From Kitagawia praeruptora (taxonomy: Eukaryota > Streptophyta > Magnoliopsida > Apiales > Apiaceae): a stretch of 64,000 bases of DNA. The notes under the pieces are model-generated. The model made no database searches, was not told the DNA's origin, and saw only the letters and a list, made by a program, of their open reading frames with translations. The position numbers were made by a program, and so were the translations under genes. The stretch covers positions 104,552,501 to 104,616,500 of the forward strand of contig CM075353.1 in assembly GCA_037693485.1 (NCBI GenBank). The letters run 5' to 3'. Positions 33,004-45,147 of the stretch are shown here, piece by piece (position 1 is the first letter of the stretch; each line of letters opens with the position of its first letter).

Positions 33004-35970
33004 TTCAGAAACATGTGATACGCAGATAGTAAATATAACTGTTGTTTTGCAATATTAAAAACGAAGAAGGCTCAAAGAGGTAAGCATTTTGAATCTGATC
33101 ACAGGTTTGACCAACCTTACCGATAAAAACTCTGATTTCTAAAGCTATCATGCTTTTAATTGCTATTTTTTATCATTCACTATCAGTTGCTGGCATTTTT
33201 CTAAAATTACATCGTAAGCATTTTCAGTTTCAAACACAGAAGAAAAAATTGTTTGCTGTTATAAGGACAAACAACCTGGAAATATATAATTAACTTGAAA
33301 GTTATTCAAATATAATGAAAAATAAGTTAATTATATATGAGAAGAAAAAATTGTTTACTGTTTACAAAATTGTTTGATAAGTTGTATATCTCACAATCAA
33401 GTCTCTCATCGCATGCAACCTTATATTGGCCAAACCTATCCTGACTGAGAATAATGAATAGAGAACTTGCGTTCACGAAACAGATTCATATCTAAAATAG
33501 TTAGTTAGCACTAAGGTTCAAATAATTCTATAATAATGACATTTACGAAACTACAAACATGATAGTACTGGTACATAATATATACCTGTTTTGAAAAATA
33601 GTACAGCTTAAGTTCTTTCTCCAACTTAAAAGCAATCTTTGGAATTTTATGAGCTCCTCATATAGCTCAAAGCAAAAGCCTTCTTAATAACCTGCCAAAA
33701 CACACACGCACACCCACTAAAGTTTCATTATATAATTGAATGAATCATGAATGTATAAAATATTGCTAAAATGATTACTTGTGTATGAATTTTAGGCAGA
33801 GAGTAGCGCAAGGATTTTGAAAATTGCAGATGGTCTTGATGAAGTTCACCTAAGTACAGACAACAACTAAGCTTCAAATCCGTATATATGAATATCTAAA
33901 AGTAAATCTTTGAAAAATTAGAAATTAAGTATAAAAATGTATTTTATAATAAATAATTTGAAATGCATATTATATAGCTTTCACATAAAAGATATATAGA
34001 GCAACTTAATTGACACTACACACAACAAAATAGTAAGAAAAAAAGAGGGCTTGTTAGATTTGTAAACTTTGGTTAATTGTGTATTTATCAATTGTATGAT
34101 ATACATATATGAAAGGTTAATTGGGTGAAAATAATAATAAAAAAGGAAGGTGAAATTTGTTAACTTTGGAATTTGGATCAAATTTAATCATATAATGAAT
34201 TTACATTTTGAATTTAGGAAAGATATAAACAGAATAGAAAAGAAAATTTCTACGCTTCTGTAGGTTTTTCCAATGTCATAAATTATCCAAAACGTAATAA
34301 ATACTTCAAATATTACGATTTTAATCTTTATATCAGAAGGAGTATAATATAACCTGACTTGTATTACAATAGCACGTTGAGTTACCCTATTTGTGATGCC
34401 TCGATTGAAAGTTCATCCTACACTATTGTTCTGATTGTTTTATAAAAAAAGAACTAAATTTTCATTTCCAGAGGCCATTTAGGTGAAGAAAAAATTGAAC
34501 ATTACTATTTCTTTTATTAAATTTAGTTTTATATGATGATAAAAAAGAGGACACCGCAAATGAAAGTAGACATAACAACAAATTTATTAGCTCCGAAACT
34601 CAAAATGCAAATAAGAGAACGAAAAAACAAACCTGAATATTAATTTGATAAAATCAAAAGCGCGCAACTGAAAGCCAGAGAACACGTACTACTTGCCTAA
34701 TCCTTTTGCACCAACTTCTTCAATATAATTCTACCGAAACCAGGTGGATAATGTTTCTTGAAGTACTGATATATCCTAAAATAAGTCCATTGTTGTTGCA
34801 TATCAATGATGAATACACGTAGACAAAAGATCATATCTGGTAGCAACACAAACCTTTCCACTGTACTTAGTACACTCATTTTGTCAGTTCCTACAGAATC
34901 TATTCATCTGCATATAAAAAATAAAGTATTAATTAAAATTTCAGAATAATATATTATTATACAACAATCGAAATACACACGTGTATAAACACAAACAGAG
35001 ATATACATGTATATATACAAAGCTTTGATTCACAAAAAGAGAAAATTAAAAAATTGAGAGAGAGAGAGAGAGAATATACAAAGCTTTGATTCACAAAAAG
35101 AGAAAATTAAAAATTAAAGAGAGTGGGAAGATTCATGCTTACACATTCAAGCATTTCGTCAAACACTTAATCTGCATGTAGAAAAAAAAAACGATCAGTA
35201 AAATCAACTAAGAAAACAGAACATAATCAAAAAACAATTTAGGTTGCGATTCTTGGTTTCATCATTCTGCAAAAGAAAAAGACAAAAAAATCGAAACATG
35301 ATTAGACAAATGATGAGAGATATTGATGAAACAAACAAAAAATTGAAAGGGGAAGAAACCTCTCCTCGAGCATATCGATATAATCAAACAACACTCACAA
35401 ATCATCACAATACTCAAAAACACGATAATTCAGTTCGTAATCAATCTAAATTACGATTAAATCATACCGAACCAATTCAATCACAATCTCAATTATAAAT
35501 TATAAGTAACAAACTAATTTTCAGTTCATTTAAAAATAATAATATATCTATACATATAGATACATGTAGTGTATGTAGAATCTAGAAAAGAACCTATTGA
35601 ATTATAATCGATTTGCCGCTGATATGAATCATCATCTTCCATTGAATTAAGACCCTCAATACAACAATTTTGTGTGTATATCTATATGTATATCTGTGTA
35701 TATATGTTTCAGAGAATTTTGTTCAGTGTTTGATTTTTGAAATAATGATGATAGATAATTAGGATCGTGGTTTGTTTTTGAATTAATAATAGAGGACAGG
35801 TTAGCATCTATCAAGGAAGGAGAATTAGTTAAGATTGATTTCTGACGTGGCTTTTATTTTTTGCGAGTGATTTTACATTTATGCCCTTAATAAAGCTTAA
35901 TTAATAAAAGGAGAGGAAGGCCATAAAAGGGAAAATATGGCAAAAAGTATTCAGGATTTATGATATACAT
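33004..35970. other. Helitron interior, no recognised gene
   Basis: A minus-strand open stretch at 34697-34879 (QQQWTYFRIYQYFKKHYPPG) and an ATG-led stretch at 35642 reading leftward (MEDDDSYQRQIDYNS) could be exons of a third captured gene, but I do not recognise them. A 55-bp AAGCTTTGATTCACAAAAAG unit repeats at 35020 and 35080 around a (GA)n run. Confidence 0.4.
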
Positions 35971-37305
35971 AGATATAACTATAGCACAAGATATGCAGGC
36001 ATGTGAAGTCAATATAGCCCTATACATTTAGGGAGGTAGAAGAATCAAATTATTTTTGAACAGTTTGAGTTGGGTTCATAAAATATTCGAATTTAGCTTG
36101 ATTAGTACATATCCAATCGAGCTTGAGCTCAAATTATTTAAATATTTTATCCAGCCGAATTTTAGCTTCAAATTACTCGATTCATGAAATTCGTGAGCCT
36201 AATGGAGCCTCTAGTTATTTTTATTATTTATATATTATAAATATATTATTATTATATAAATATTTAATATTTAAATACATTTTATGTATTAAATCAAGTC
36301 GAACTCGAACCAAATTTATCATATTCAAGCTTTTATCAATACTAGCTTATAACCCGTGCGATGCACGGATTTTGTTCATATGTAATAAATTTTATTTTAT
36401 ATTATAATTATATTTTATATAATCATTATTTAAAATATTTTATTTTAATTTTAATATTAATAATTTAATATAAATTTAATTAATGATATGCATGATTTAA
36501 AACTTATATTATAAAATTTAAAATAAATATGTCATTGATAAAATTTGAAACTTGAAATTTTATTAAATTAATTTAATCATATAATATATTTAATAATTAG
36601 ATCTAATGATTCTGATTTTTTACTAAAAATTTAATGGTCATTATTCGTAATACGAATTTCTATTATATTTTGTTACTGATTATATGATATGGTGTGATAT
36701 TTTTGGGTATATATTAATTATTGCTAGATATGAATTGATTGGAAAATATGATATGATTGAGGGTTTAGGTGTTTAATAATATAGATATCATATATATTTT
36801 TCTTTATAATGAAGGGTAAATAAGTAAATTCACGAAATACCAAAAAACATATACCAAAAAATAGGTACCAAAATTTTTAATGTTTCGGGTATTATATAAT
36901 AGTATAGATTAATTAATTTTAATTTAATATAATTTTAATATACTCATATTTACGGATTATACTAATGTTTCTTTATTATAAACAACGTATGCAGATTTTT
37001 AATATATTTTATTAACAATTGAAAAATATGGTGTGATATTTTCGGGTATATATTAATGATTGTAAAATTAGTTTTAAATTAAAAAGGTAACGTATTTTAA
37101 TTCGAAAGAAAATATTAATGAAGATTAGTTTTAAATTAAAAAGGTAACGTGTTTTAATTCGAAAGGAAATATTAATGATTGGAAGATACATTGATGTTTT
37201 TAGTTGTTTATAAAAAAGTAATATCTTCAATTAAAGGTAAATGTGAAAAAAGGCAAGCGACTACTTACCATTAATTATATTATGTTATTATTTATTATAG
37301 GTGTT

Positions 37306-39559
37306 TGATGTGCTAAAATAAATATAATTTTAATCGCAAGCGCACGATCTCGTTTTAGTATTTATGATTCGTTCCACAGAGACTAAAATTATTTTCGCAA
37401 ACCTGAATTTTTAATTTAATCGAACTAGAACAATTTTGGATTTTTGAGAATTTCGTATTTTACTAAATAACCTATTTTTAAAACTATTCTAAAGATTCTA
37501 AATTAATGTAAAACTAAATTATTTTAAGAATTATTAAAAATAGACACCTTGAATTTAACTAATTTTATTTACATGAGATTTTAAGAAAAATTCAGCATGA
37601 TAAAACTATTACAAGCAACCACAAATAAAGACTCGATCCAAACTACACTACTACCGTTCGACTACACAGCTACTAAAACTACACAGAACTACAACAAAAA
37701 CTAAAACTATTATTCAAACGATTGCAAACTCGAAGACTCAGAAACGGACAGGTCTGTGTTGACTCGGTCGAAACAAAACCAAAACGAAACCTTTCTCCCA
37801 GTAAACTAAAACTACGCAAAACTGACAGCAACTCACAGCAATTCAAATAACAAACAAAAGCTACTCAGAAATTAACTACATAAATTCTAATACTAAAACC
37901 GTAACCTCGAACTAAAGAACTCAGTACAGGGAATCATAACAATAGCAAAAGACTCGGCAATTAGCATTCAACAGCTACGAGCTCAATACAGAACCTGGAT
38001 ACTACGAGCTCATTACAAACCGACGCAGAAATCGCAAAACGTAGACACAAAGACTCAGTACAACACATCAGCACGGAACTCGAATTACAACTTCAAATTC
38101 AACAACGGCAATCAAGCACAACGACCAACTCAAAATGCATACTACCCAACTTAGTGCTCAGAAAGAATTATTGCAAAACTCAAGTAAACAACATGACCTT
38201 AAACCCAGATAACCAACTCTTCCGATTCAAACAAGATAAACATAAAACTCAACCTAGCACCGTACTAACTCCATACAAACAATTAACTCGACAACAAAGT
38301 ACAACCAACAACTCAGCGAATCTCGAAACTAATCTGCAGCTACATAAACTCAGTCACATAAACTCAGAAACGAAACCAAGCTAAACTCCGTTATTAAACC
38401 ACAAAAAACTCGACATTACTACAGCAACTCAGGAACCGAACAACAACGAAATAAAAAATGGGAAAGGACTGTTGGGGATTTAATCAGGAAGAAGAAAAGG
38501 GAAGGGAGATTTGCGGCAAAGGGAAAGAACAGAGAGAGGACGGGAATAGAGAGAAAATCGAAGGAGGGTAAAGGGGATGAAGAACGGAGGTGGTGAGAAG
38601 GAGGAGAAGGGGTTCGGTCGTCAGAGAGTAACAAGAGAGGGAGAGAGAGATGAGGAGAGTAAGGGCTAGGTTTAATCGAAAAACGAGAAGGAGAGGGGAG
38701 AGATGGGTGAGAGAGATTGGGAGATGGGAGAGAAGAGGGGTAACGGAGAGATGATAGAACAGGGGAGGAGGAAAGAAGCATAAGATGTTTGTGTGCGAGT
38801 GTTAACGAAAATAAAATAAGAACTGGATAATCAGCTAAAACAGGAAAGAAAAGGCTTCAAATTAAAACAGGAAAAACATGAACTGAAAATTTAGGTGTTT
38901 ACAAGAGCTGAAAATAAAACTAATTCTAAGGGGTTCTAATCTACTCTAATCTAATATATCCGCTTTCCTAATACTAATGGTTCAATTTATAGGCTATACT
39001 AGTAAACTAATTTACATATGAATGAACTAGTAGTTTGCATATGAAAGGAAACCAAAGTCTGCTGCACTCATAAATTTTCAAGATTCCCTGCAATCCTTTT
39101 GAAATTTTAATGCCGGCTGCTTTGACTTGTAAGATGGGCTTCGCAGAAATGCTTTTTAACCTGCACAACTTGTAATCTTTAATTAATAAATAATTAATTT
39201 AATTCAGAAATTATAAAAATAAATACCTAATATTATTAGATATTTATAAATATAATTTTCTAATTTAAATAAAATATTTATAACCAAAAATTAAATTCTT
39301 ATGTTCCGAGCTGCGGTCTACTGAGGGTCTGGAACCGGACTCCTTAAGCTTTCCCTTTTTCACCAAACTCCTAATTCTTTTGCCTTTTTTCATTTTGGTC
39401 ATTTTCTTCTCTTTTTGGCCCTTCCTTGCTCTTTATTCTTTTATTTTGCCATTTCTTTATTTTTCTTCAAATTTCCTGAAATGCAACAAAATAATTTATT
39501 AAAATACGAATTCAAGCAATAAATAAGTAATAAAAATATGCAAAAATATGCACTTATCA
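37306..39559 (-). repeat. 3' LTR (left) of the non-autonomous Ty3 element
   Basis: Minus-strand ends TGATAAGTGC...TAGCACATCA. It contains a TATA-like CCTATAAATTG (minus, near 38990) and, downstream of it, a 330-bp tract that is C/T-rich on the transcribed-sense strand (38450-38780). The 120-residue Ser/Pro ORF across the tract is a composition artefact. Confidence 0.93.
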
Positions 39560-41114
39560 AATGCCCCCATACCTATCTTTTGCTCGTCCTCGAGTAAAAC
39601 AACAAAAAAAATGCAGAATAAAAACCTATACTCACTGTCGTAGGAATCACGGGTAATTTTAGGTTTACCAACCCGTTAAACCCATAGACGATCTCTACAG
39701 GAGGAGTGCTGTCTCCTAAGGGTTTACAGAAGATATACCCATAAAATCTATTTTTTTCCTGCCAAGTCTCAAGTATGCAACATATCATAGTACTCCACAC
39801 AAGTAAACCTCAATCGCACAATACTGAAAGTCTGTTCACTTACACATCATATGTACAAGACTATCCAAGTAAGCACACAGTCTAGATAGACAAAAAGATC
39901 ATGAAATATATATCAATGCCGCATTCAATGAGTAACATGCTATGGATAGAAAATTTCACATAACTCTCAAATCACACAAGTGTTTAGGTGAAGTGTATTC
40001 GCTCAAGTTCAATCAAGTCATGTGCTACCATATGCTTGGTTGTCCACCAAATCTCCACTACTTTGAATACATGCATGCACAAATCAAAAGGTCTTTGTTA
40101 AAGGTTGTAACGTGGCTTAGGTGAAGGGTAGGGAATCAAGAAAAAGGCTAACAAGTGGCTAACTTGACAAACTAATAGAGCACAATGTTCATTTTTTAAT
40201 TAAAGCACTCAACATGAAATTTCGATCATGTAAAAGGTGATCAGACTCTCACAAGCATTAAACCCCAAGCACATTCTGCCATGTACTTTTCCATTTTCAT
40301 ATTTGCACAAACAAATGAACATAACTCTACTTGACCTTTTATTCTTTTTTTATTCTTTTTTTTTTCTTTTCTTTTCTTTCTTTTTATATATATATATCCA
40401 CCCAATTTTCATACTTTAACAAAGAAATCCCCACATTATGCATTCACCAACCCTAAAATGAATCAAAATGCTCTACTAGTAAATCAAGAGAAGAATAAAC
40501 AAGTAGGCTCGAAAATTTAGATTGGTGATACAAAAATAACGGATATAAAGTTCAAAGGGGTTCACTAAGGATATATGATTCAAAGGTACTGTTTGGATAA
40601 ATACGGTTAATCCTAGTGCCTTTATCATTTTTATGCATACATATATCATGTAATCTCAAAATGGTTTAAAGCAAGTTCTAGAGCAACATGCCAAATGATG
40701 AACAACACACCACAATAAAATTTGATTGATATAAAATGTACCAATCATAAATTAGGCTCAAGATCTCACAAGGTGAAAGCATGCTTTAGTACTCACTAAA
40801 TTTGACAAAGACACATCTCAAGTTTTATAATTTTCGCAAGCACGTACAAGGGATCATCAAGTAACAAATAACTTTCAGAGATATGACATGTCAAATAATC
40901 ATGCAAAATAAGCTCACAAGATGTGTACCTATCCCTGTTAACACACTATGAGACTAGGCAATTAATTTTTTAATTTTTCAATTTTTTTGGATTTTTCAAT
41001 TTTTATGTATTTACACTAAAACTCTCCCCCATACCTAAATCATGCATTGTCCTCAATGTATGCAAATGCAAGAAAAATGAGGTATGAAAAAGTGAACGAA
41101 AACTCCCCTGAAAA
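39560..41114 (-). other. 3' non-coding region of the Ty3 element, with two PPT-like tracts
   Basis: No coding region is seen. AGGTATGGGGGCATT (minus) touches the LTR at 39560; a second copy, AGGTATGGGGGAGAG, lies at about 41022-41037. A poly-T run on the plus strand is at 40340-40395. Confidence 0.7.
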
Positions 41115-41198
41115 TGAGCAAGACAATTGTTCCTCTAGACTGAACATATCTTCAAGTTTTCCTTGCTTAATCCTTTCCACATAGCACGAACACTCCTT

Positions 41199-42683
41199 TT
41201 AGCTTTTCCTGCCCAAAAATAAATTTAAATCCGTGTCATCAACCTTTTCCTTGCCTTTATTACGCCTTCTACCTTCTTGTTCATCCACCTTCTCCCCCTC
41301 AGTTGGGTTATCCTCCAGAATAGTTGGATGTGGAGTTGGGAAATTAGAAGAAGCTCTCTTCATCAAGGAATTAATTGCATGACTAAACTGGGCTGCCATG
41401 GAACTCAATTGAGCCTGGAATACATCATTTTGAACAAGTTGCAACTTTCTTATTTCTGCAATGGACTCGCGGATATGTGGCAACTCGTTCTCCAGTGTTT
41501 GGACTCGTGCAAGGAGTCTATTGTATCCCGCTCTAGTTAGAGGTGCATGTGGGTGAGTTTGTTGCCCACTCTCATGTCCTGCTGGTGTCTCTGCAAATGA
41601 AATCATCCTAGGGCCTTTGTCGGATGGTGCAATGAAAGTCCGGGAGCTTCCCACCTCTCGTGAAGCAGTTTGCTGACCACTGGTAAACAGTGGCAAATCT
41701 GGAAAAAGATCCAGGGATCTTCTCTCTGGGAGGTTAAACTTAAATGGATTAAATGGCACAAGGCCCAAGTTTCCCTCGAATGTCTCGGGTTCGCTAGGTT
41801 TACTCCGTTTAGCATGAGGTAGATCGGATGATGTAACAAACTCCATATGTGGTGCTGCTCTTACTGGATTTGGTAATAACGGAAGTGGAACAGTCTTTAA
41901 ATATTCAGTTAGGACTGTAGGCACACCCGTATAGTTCTTATTGCTTATGTAATTAATTACATTTGACTTCATGTAAGAACATTCCACATCTCTACCATGG
42001 TCCAAGCGTAACCTGTCTTCATCACTCAAAAAATCATTTAATATTAGTTGCAGAAATCTTGGGTATAGACATTTTACCCTTTGAGTTTGGACATCCCTGG
42101 TTCCTGGTTGCTTCATCTTCAAAATAATTTGACCAAGCACTATCTTACCAAAATTAATCCTCAAATTATTGGCGATCGGATACCCTATTGTTTGAATAAA
42201 TTCAGATATTCGATCTAGATTTGTTCTTTCGGAGGAAAAAACATTGTTAAGAATGTGGAAGAAGAAATTCCAATACTGGGTTAGATATGATCTAGAGAGA
42301 TTACCAGTATTGAAATTACCATCTTGGTACCTTATAAGACGAAAGAACCTTTTGATCTGGTCAGGTGTGGGATCAAAAACGAGATTTTCCATAGGAAAAT
42401 GAAGAATTCGATTAACATCTCGTTCAGTGACCCTGATCGACCTACCAAACAGTTGATAGGTGATTGCTAACCCGTCATTTCCAGAAGTGTTCACCGCACT
42501 GCAATACAATTCACGCAAGGCATCATAGTTGAGCGGCACTGGTGTAACTAAAGCATAGCGAATGATTGAATGCTCATTCAGAAATTGTGCCCAAGCTCGA
42601 AATTGCTCATCCCGGATGGTGCTGATTTCCAGAATGGAAGTAGGATTAACTCTAGCAATCGAGAAGCTTCCCTGCAATGCCAT
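41199..42683 (-). CDS. Extra ORF shared with a SIRE copia element (intact copy)
   Basis: 494 codons from ATG 42683 (MALQGSFSIARVNPTS) without a stop. The N-terminal half is a globular region with LRELYCSAVNTSG, ITYQLFGRSIRVTERDVN, ILHFPMENLVFDPTPDQIKR and VKCLYPRFLQLILNDF. The middle is a polar linker. Near residues 383-450 there is a likely coiled coil (YNRLLARVQTLENELPHIRE). The C terminus is charged (GRRRNKGKEKVDDTD). About three quarters of residues in the first half match the broken ORF at 59978-62065. The position after gag and before the PPT equals that of env-like ORFs in Athila and SIRE, but no signal peptide, transmembrane helix or cleavage site is seen, so 'envelope' is unsupported. 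Relative to the copia copy it lacks 252 and 240 bp within the coding region. Confidence 0.8.
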   Translation of the reverse strand: MALQGSFSIARVNPTSILEISTIRDEQFRAWAQFLNEHSIIRYALVTPVPLNYDALRELYCSAVNTSGNDGLAITYQLFGRSIRVTERDVNRILHFPMENLVFDPTPDQIKRFFRLIRYQDGNFNTGNLSRSYLTQYWNFFFHILNNVFSSERTNLDRISEFIQTIGYPIANNLRINFGKIVLGQIILKMKQPGTRDVQTQRVKCLYPRFLQLILNDFLSDEDRLRLDHGRDVECSYMKSNVINYISNKNYTGVPTVLTEYLKTVPLPLLPNPVRAAPHMEFVTSSDLPHAKRSKPSEPETFEGNLGLVPFNPFKFNLPERRSLDLFPDLPLFTSGQQTASREVGSSRTFIAPSDKGPRMISFAETPAGHESGQQTHPHAPLTRAGYNRLLARVQTLENELPHIRESIAEIRKLQLVQNDVFQAQLSSMAAQFSHAINSLMKRASSNFPTPHPTILEDNPTEGEKVDEQEGRRRNKGKEKVDDTDLNLFLGRKS

Positions 42684-43111
42684 TTTCCAGACAGCTAGAT
42701 TTTGAGATTTTTTTCTTGGGAGGTTAAAGTTTTCAGCAATTTTGTGTGAATACGCTCTGTATATCTGAAATGATGAATTAACACAGACAGAAACTCAATG
42801 ATTATAAGGTTTCAAAAATTAGCGGTTAGGTGATATAGTACAAGCTATGCTATCCGCTTTTCTTCTTTTAGCCCCAACCCTACTCTCTTTTGCCTCCAAA
42901 GTCCTCCTCGAGCCACACAATGCTCCTTCTTTTTTCAACGACAAAATTATCTGCATAGCCCTCTAAATCAATTCAGTGGGGATGAGTTCTCGATGAACAA
43001 TTATAAAAGAGGAAAATAAAAAAAACACAAAAAATCCTAAAAATTACAGAATAAGTAAATAAAAATAAAAATAAAAAAAATAATAATAAAAAAATAATTG
43101 GAAAAACTCCC
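42684..43111 (-). other. Leader of the extra ORF, homologous to the copia leader
   Basis: 42684-42833 read on the minus strand matches 59758-59977 (CACCTAACC, TTGAAACCTTATAA, TTTCAGATATACAGAGC, CACACA, AATCTAGC, GAAAATGGC). Beyond 42834 similarity fades. A 68-bp block of the copia version is missing. Confidence 0.75.
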
Positions 43112-44320
43112 CTAATGCATAAGCATGAAGTGTCGAGGCACTGAATGTTGATGCATGGTGCCACTCCAAAAAAACACTTGTTGCACGAGACCACCACGAA
43201 TAAAATCAAGAGTATCAACAATTGTTTTAATTCTGCACAAAATTTCCAAACAAGCATTAGCAATTTTAGCTACTACATCAATAAATAACAATTGATCAAG
43301 AAAATATGTAGTTTTGGAAAATCTTGTGATAAAGCAACGATAAAATCCATAGCCTCGACAACGTCGAACTCCCTTGACATAAGGTGGAGGCTCTGGTGGT
43401 GGTTCTTCTCCTTTCCTTAATTTCTCTGGAACTATTTGATCCTCTTGGCTTTTTGAAGCAATGAATAAGAAATACTTATCAGGATCTCCTTCTTCCGAGA
43501 ATTGAAGGGTAAGAGCTGTTTGGAATGGATTATCAAGCAAAATTGGAGAAAAATCTTCTCGGACAATTTTTGGCATCATGTCAACCTTTAAGCACAAATT
43601 CTCGTCCATACTCACAACATCCTCAACAATAACAAAATCATTGACCTTAACATCGGTGGAAAGCTCTTCTTCTATTTCAATAAGTAAATCATCAACACAC
43701 ACCGAACTATTTTCCTCTTGATCACTTGTAAGAATGATCGAATCCATTTCATCTTCCGGAGGTATAGATGGCGGCGGTGTAGAGTCAGGTTGCCATGCAG
43801 TAGAAAAGCTAGCCAATTTTGAAATTTCAGCTTCCATCATCTTGTTACGAGTATTTATTATCTCATTCATATTTTGCAAGGACTCCGCTCGATCCTTTTC
43901 AGTTTGCATTAGAAGTTTCAACGACTCGCTCAATAATCGATCAGATAGCGCATTTGCATTGGTTTGATGAACCTCTAAATTTTGCGGTGGAGGATACTCA
44001 TATTGTTGCCATGATGGTTGCTCAAACTGTTGCTGATGATATTGTTGAAATTGTTGATCATGATATGAGAAATTCTGGAAATTATTTTCCGTGTACGAAA
44101 AATTCGGTTGACCCGTCCAATCTTGATTATATGCATTAAAGTACGGATTGGACTCGTAACTTCCTTGATAATCATTCACTTGTCCGAATTGAGCATTGTA
44201 AGCATTGTAAAAGCATTCAAAATCAAGGTGACCAAAAATACCACAAATTTCACAGTATGTGTAAGTTTCAGGGGTCATCCGTGACATCGCATTATTACTC
44301 ATCGGACATATAGTGCACAA
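43112..44320 (-). CDS. Gag-like ORF of the non-autonomous Ty3 element
   Basis: 402 residues from ATG 44320. Near residues 23-36 is a zinc knuckle CEICGIFGHLDFEC, then an Asn/Tyr/Gln-rich region (residues about 37-110) like the C-terminal part of Athila gag, then a helical segment (DRLLSESLKLLMQTEKDRAE). The N-terminal capsid part of gag is missing. From residue about 315 the frame reads EPPPYVKGVRRCRGYGFYRC then FITRFSKTTYF. This resembles the RT connection of the Athila at 1193-1310 (PPPIFVKGIRN...GFYRRFIQDFSK), so a decayed pol scrap may be fused to gag. The product would package RNA if functional. Confidence 0.7.
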   Translation of the reverse strand: MCTICPMSNNAMSRMTPETYTYCEICGIFGHLDFECFYNAYNAQFGQVNDYQGSYESNPYFNAYNQDWTGQPNFSYTENNFQNFSYHDQQFQQYHQQQFEQPSWQQYEYPPPQNLEVHQTNANALSDRLLSESLKLLMQTEKDRAESLQNMNEIINTRNKMMEAEISKLASFSTAWQPDSTPPPSIPPEDEMDSIILTSDQEENSSVCVDDLLIEIEEELSTDVKVNDFVIVEDVVSMDENLCLKVDMMPKIVREDFSPILLDNPFQTALTLQFSEEGDPDKYFLFIASKSQEDQIVPEKLRKGEEPPPEPPPYVKGVRRCRGYGFYRCFITRFSKTTYFLDQLLFIDVVAKIANACLEILCRIKTIVDTLDFIRGGLVQQVFFWSGTMHQHSVPRHFMLMH

Positions 44321-45123
44321 ATAAATTCAAACACACAAAGAAATGGTGAAAAATTAAAAGAAAAATCCTATATCTAGGGTTCCTTAATAAACTAGACCTT
44401 GCTCCTAACTATAGGGACCACCAAAAACTCGGTAAATCAAAATTTATTCTAACCGATCTGGCCAGGTAGGTGCAAGCATTGCCAAGAGGCTAAACACCAG
44501 CCTAGACACCAAATCCTAATTGTCCAGGTAAGCTTTCGCTTGCCTAGACACCAAAGAGTCGGAATAATTAATGATTACTTCGTTTCTTAGGTACCTTCCT
44601 AATTGAGCGCGAAAATTTCTAGGGGCATACGTCTAATTAATTTTTATTAAAGCTAACAAACAACGAGATATATACAAAAGCGGTAAACAAATATGGATGC
44701 ATTACACTACGTGTCCTAATCTAAAAGAAAGAAGAATTTAACGTACCTTTGGGTCCTCCAGCAATCACCACAATTTATAAGGTACGAAAAATTAAAAACA
44801 AAGAAATAAAAATCTAAATAATGTGCCCTAAGTGATTAAATGCATGATGCAACAATTATGTATTTACAACTAAATTTTTTTATTTTTCAATTTTCAAATT
44901 TTTTGTATTTTTTTTGTATATTTTTTTTTGTGATTTTCAAAAAATAAAAATGCGAAAAGAGTGAGATACGGGTTACCGAAGCATGCTTCCAAAAATTCCG
45001 ATTTATTCCAAGCTCCGTGAGAAGATTCCCGAAATTTCAAACTTTCCTAAAAAAAGAAATAAAAATAAGACAAGAAATAAAACTAATCCGAAAAATTAAA
45101 AATCAAGGCGCGAAAAAGTATAG
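44321..45123 (-). other. 5' leader of the Ty3 element
   Basis: Non-coding between PBS and gag. It contains two copies of a GCCTAGACACCAAA word around 44500-44555 and AT-rich runs. Confidence 0.6.
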
Positions 45124-45141
45124 TCCCCGGCAGCGGCGCCA
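45124..45141 (-). other. Primer binding site (tRNA-Asp type)
   Basis: Minus-strand TGGCGCCGCTGCCGGGGA, six bases after the 5' LTR, as in Athila/Tat elements. Confidence 0.88.
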
Positions 45142-45147
45142 AAAACT

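Larger units (their letters stand above)
29073..35973 (-). mobile_element. Probable Helitron (minus orientation) with captured gene fragments
   Basis: Read on the minus strand, the right-hand terminus would be TCTATGTATATCATAAATCC (a TC start after a host A, at 35973), and the other terminus is a GC hairpin (GCCCGC...GCGGGC) followed by AAAAAAGACTAG and a host T, at 29073. Helitrons start TC, end in a hairpin plus CTRR, and insert between A and T without duplication. Between the ends lie exon fragments of at least two unrelated genes, in the same orientation as the element. The 3' end is convincing; the 5' end is chosen by pattern only. Confidence 0.55.

Noticed and set aside
38419..38781. 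120-residue Ser/Pro/Leu-rich minus-strand ORF (also at 46261-46623)
   Set aside because: It is a consequence of the C/T-rich tract in the LTR; no domain is seen, and both copies lie in LTRs.
41277..41839. ORFs opposite or in other frames of the extra ORF
   Set aside because: No similarity to the copia module in these frames.
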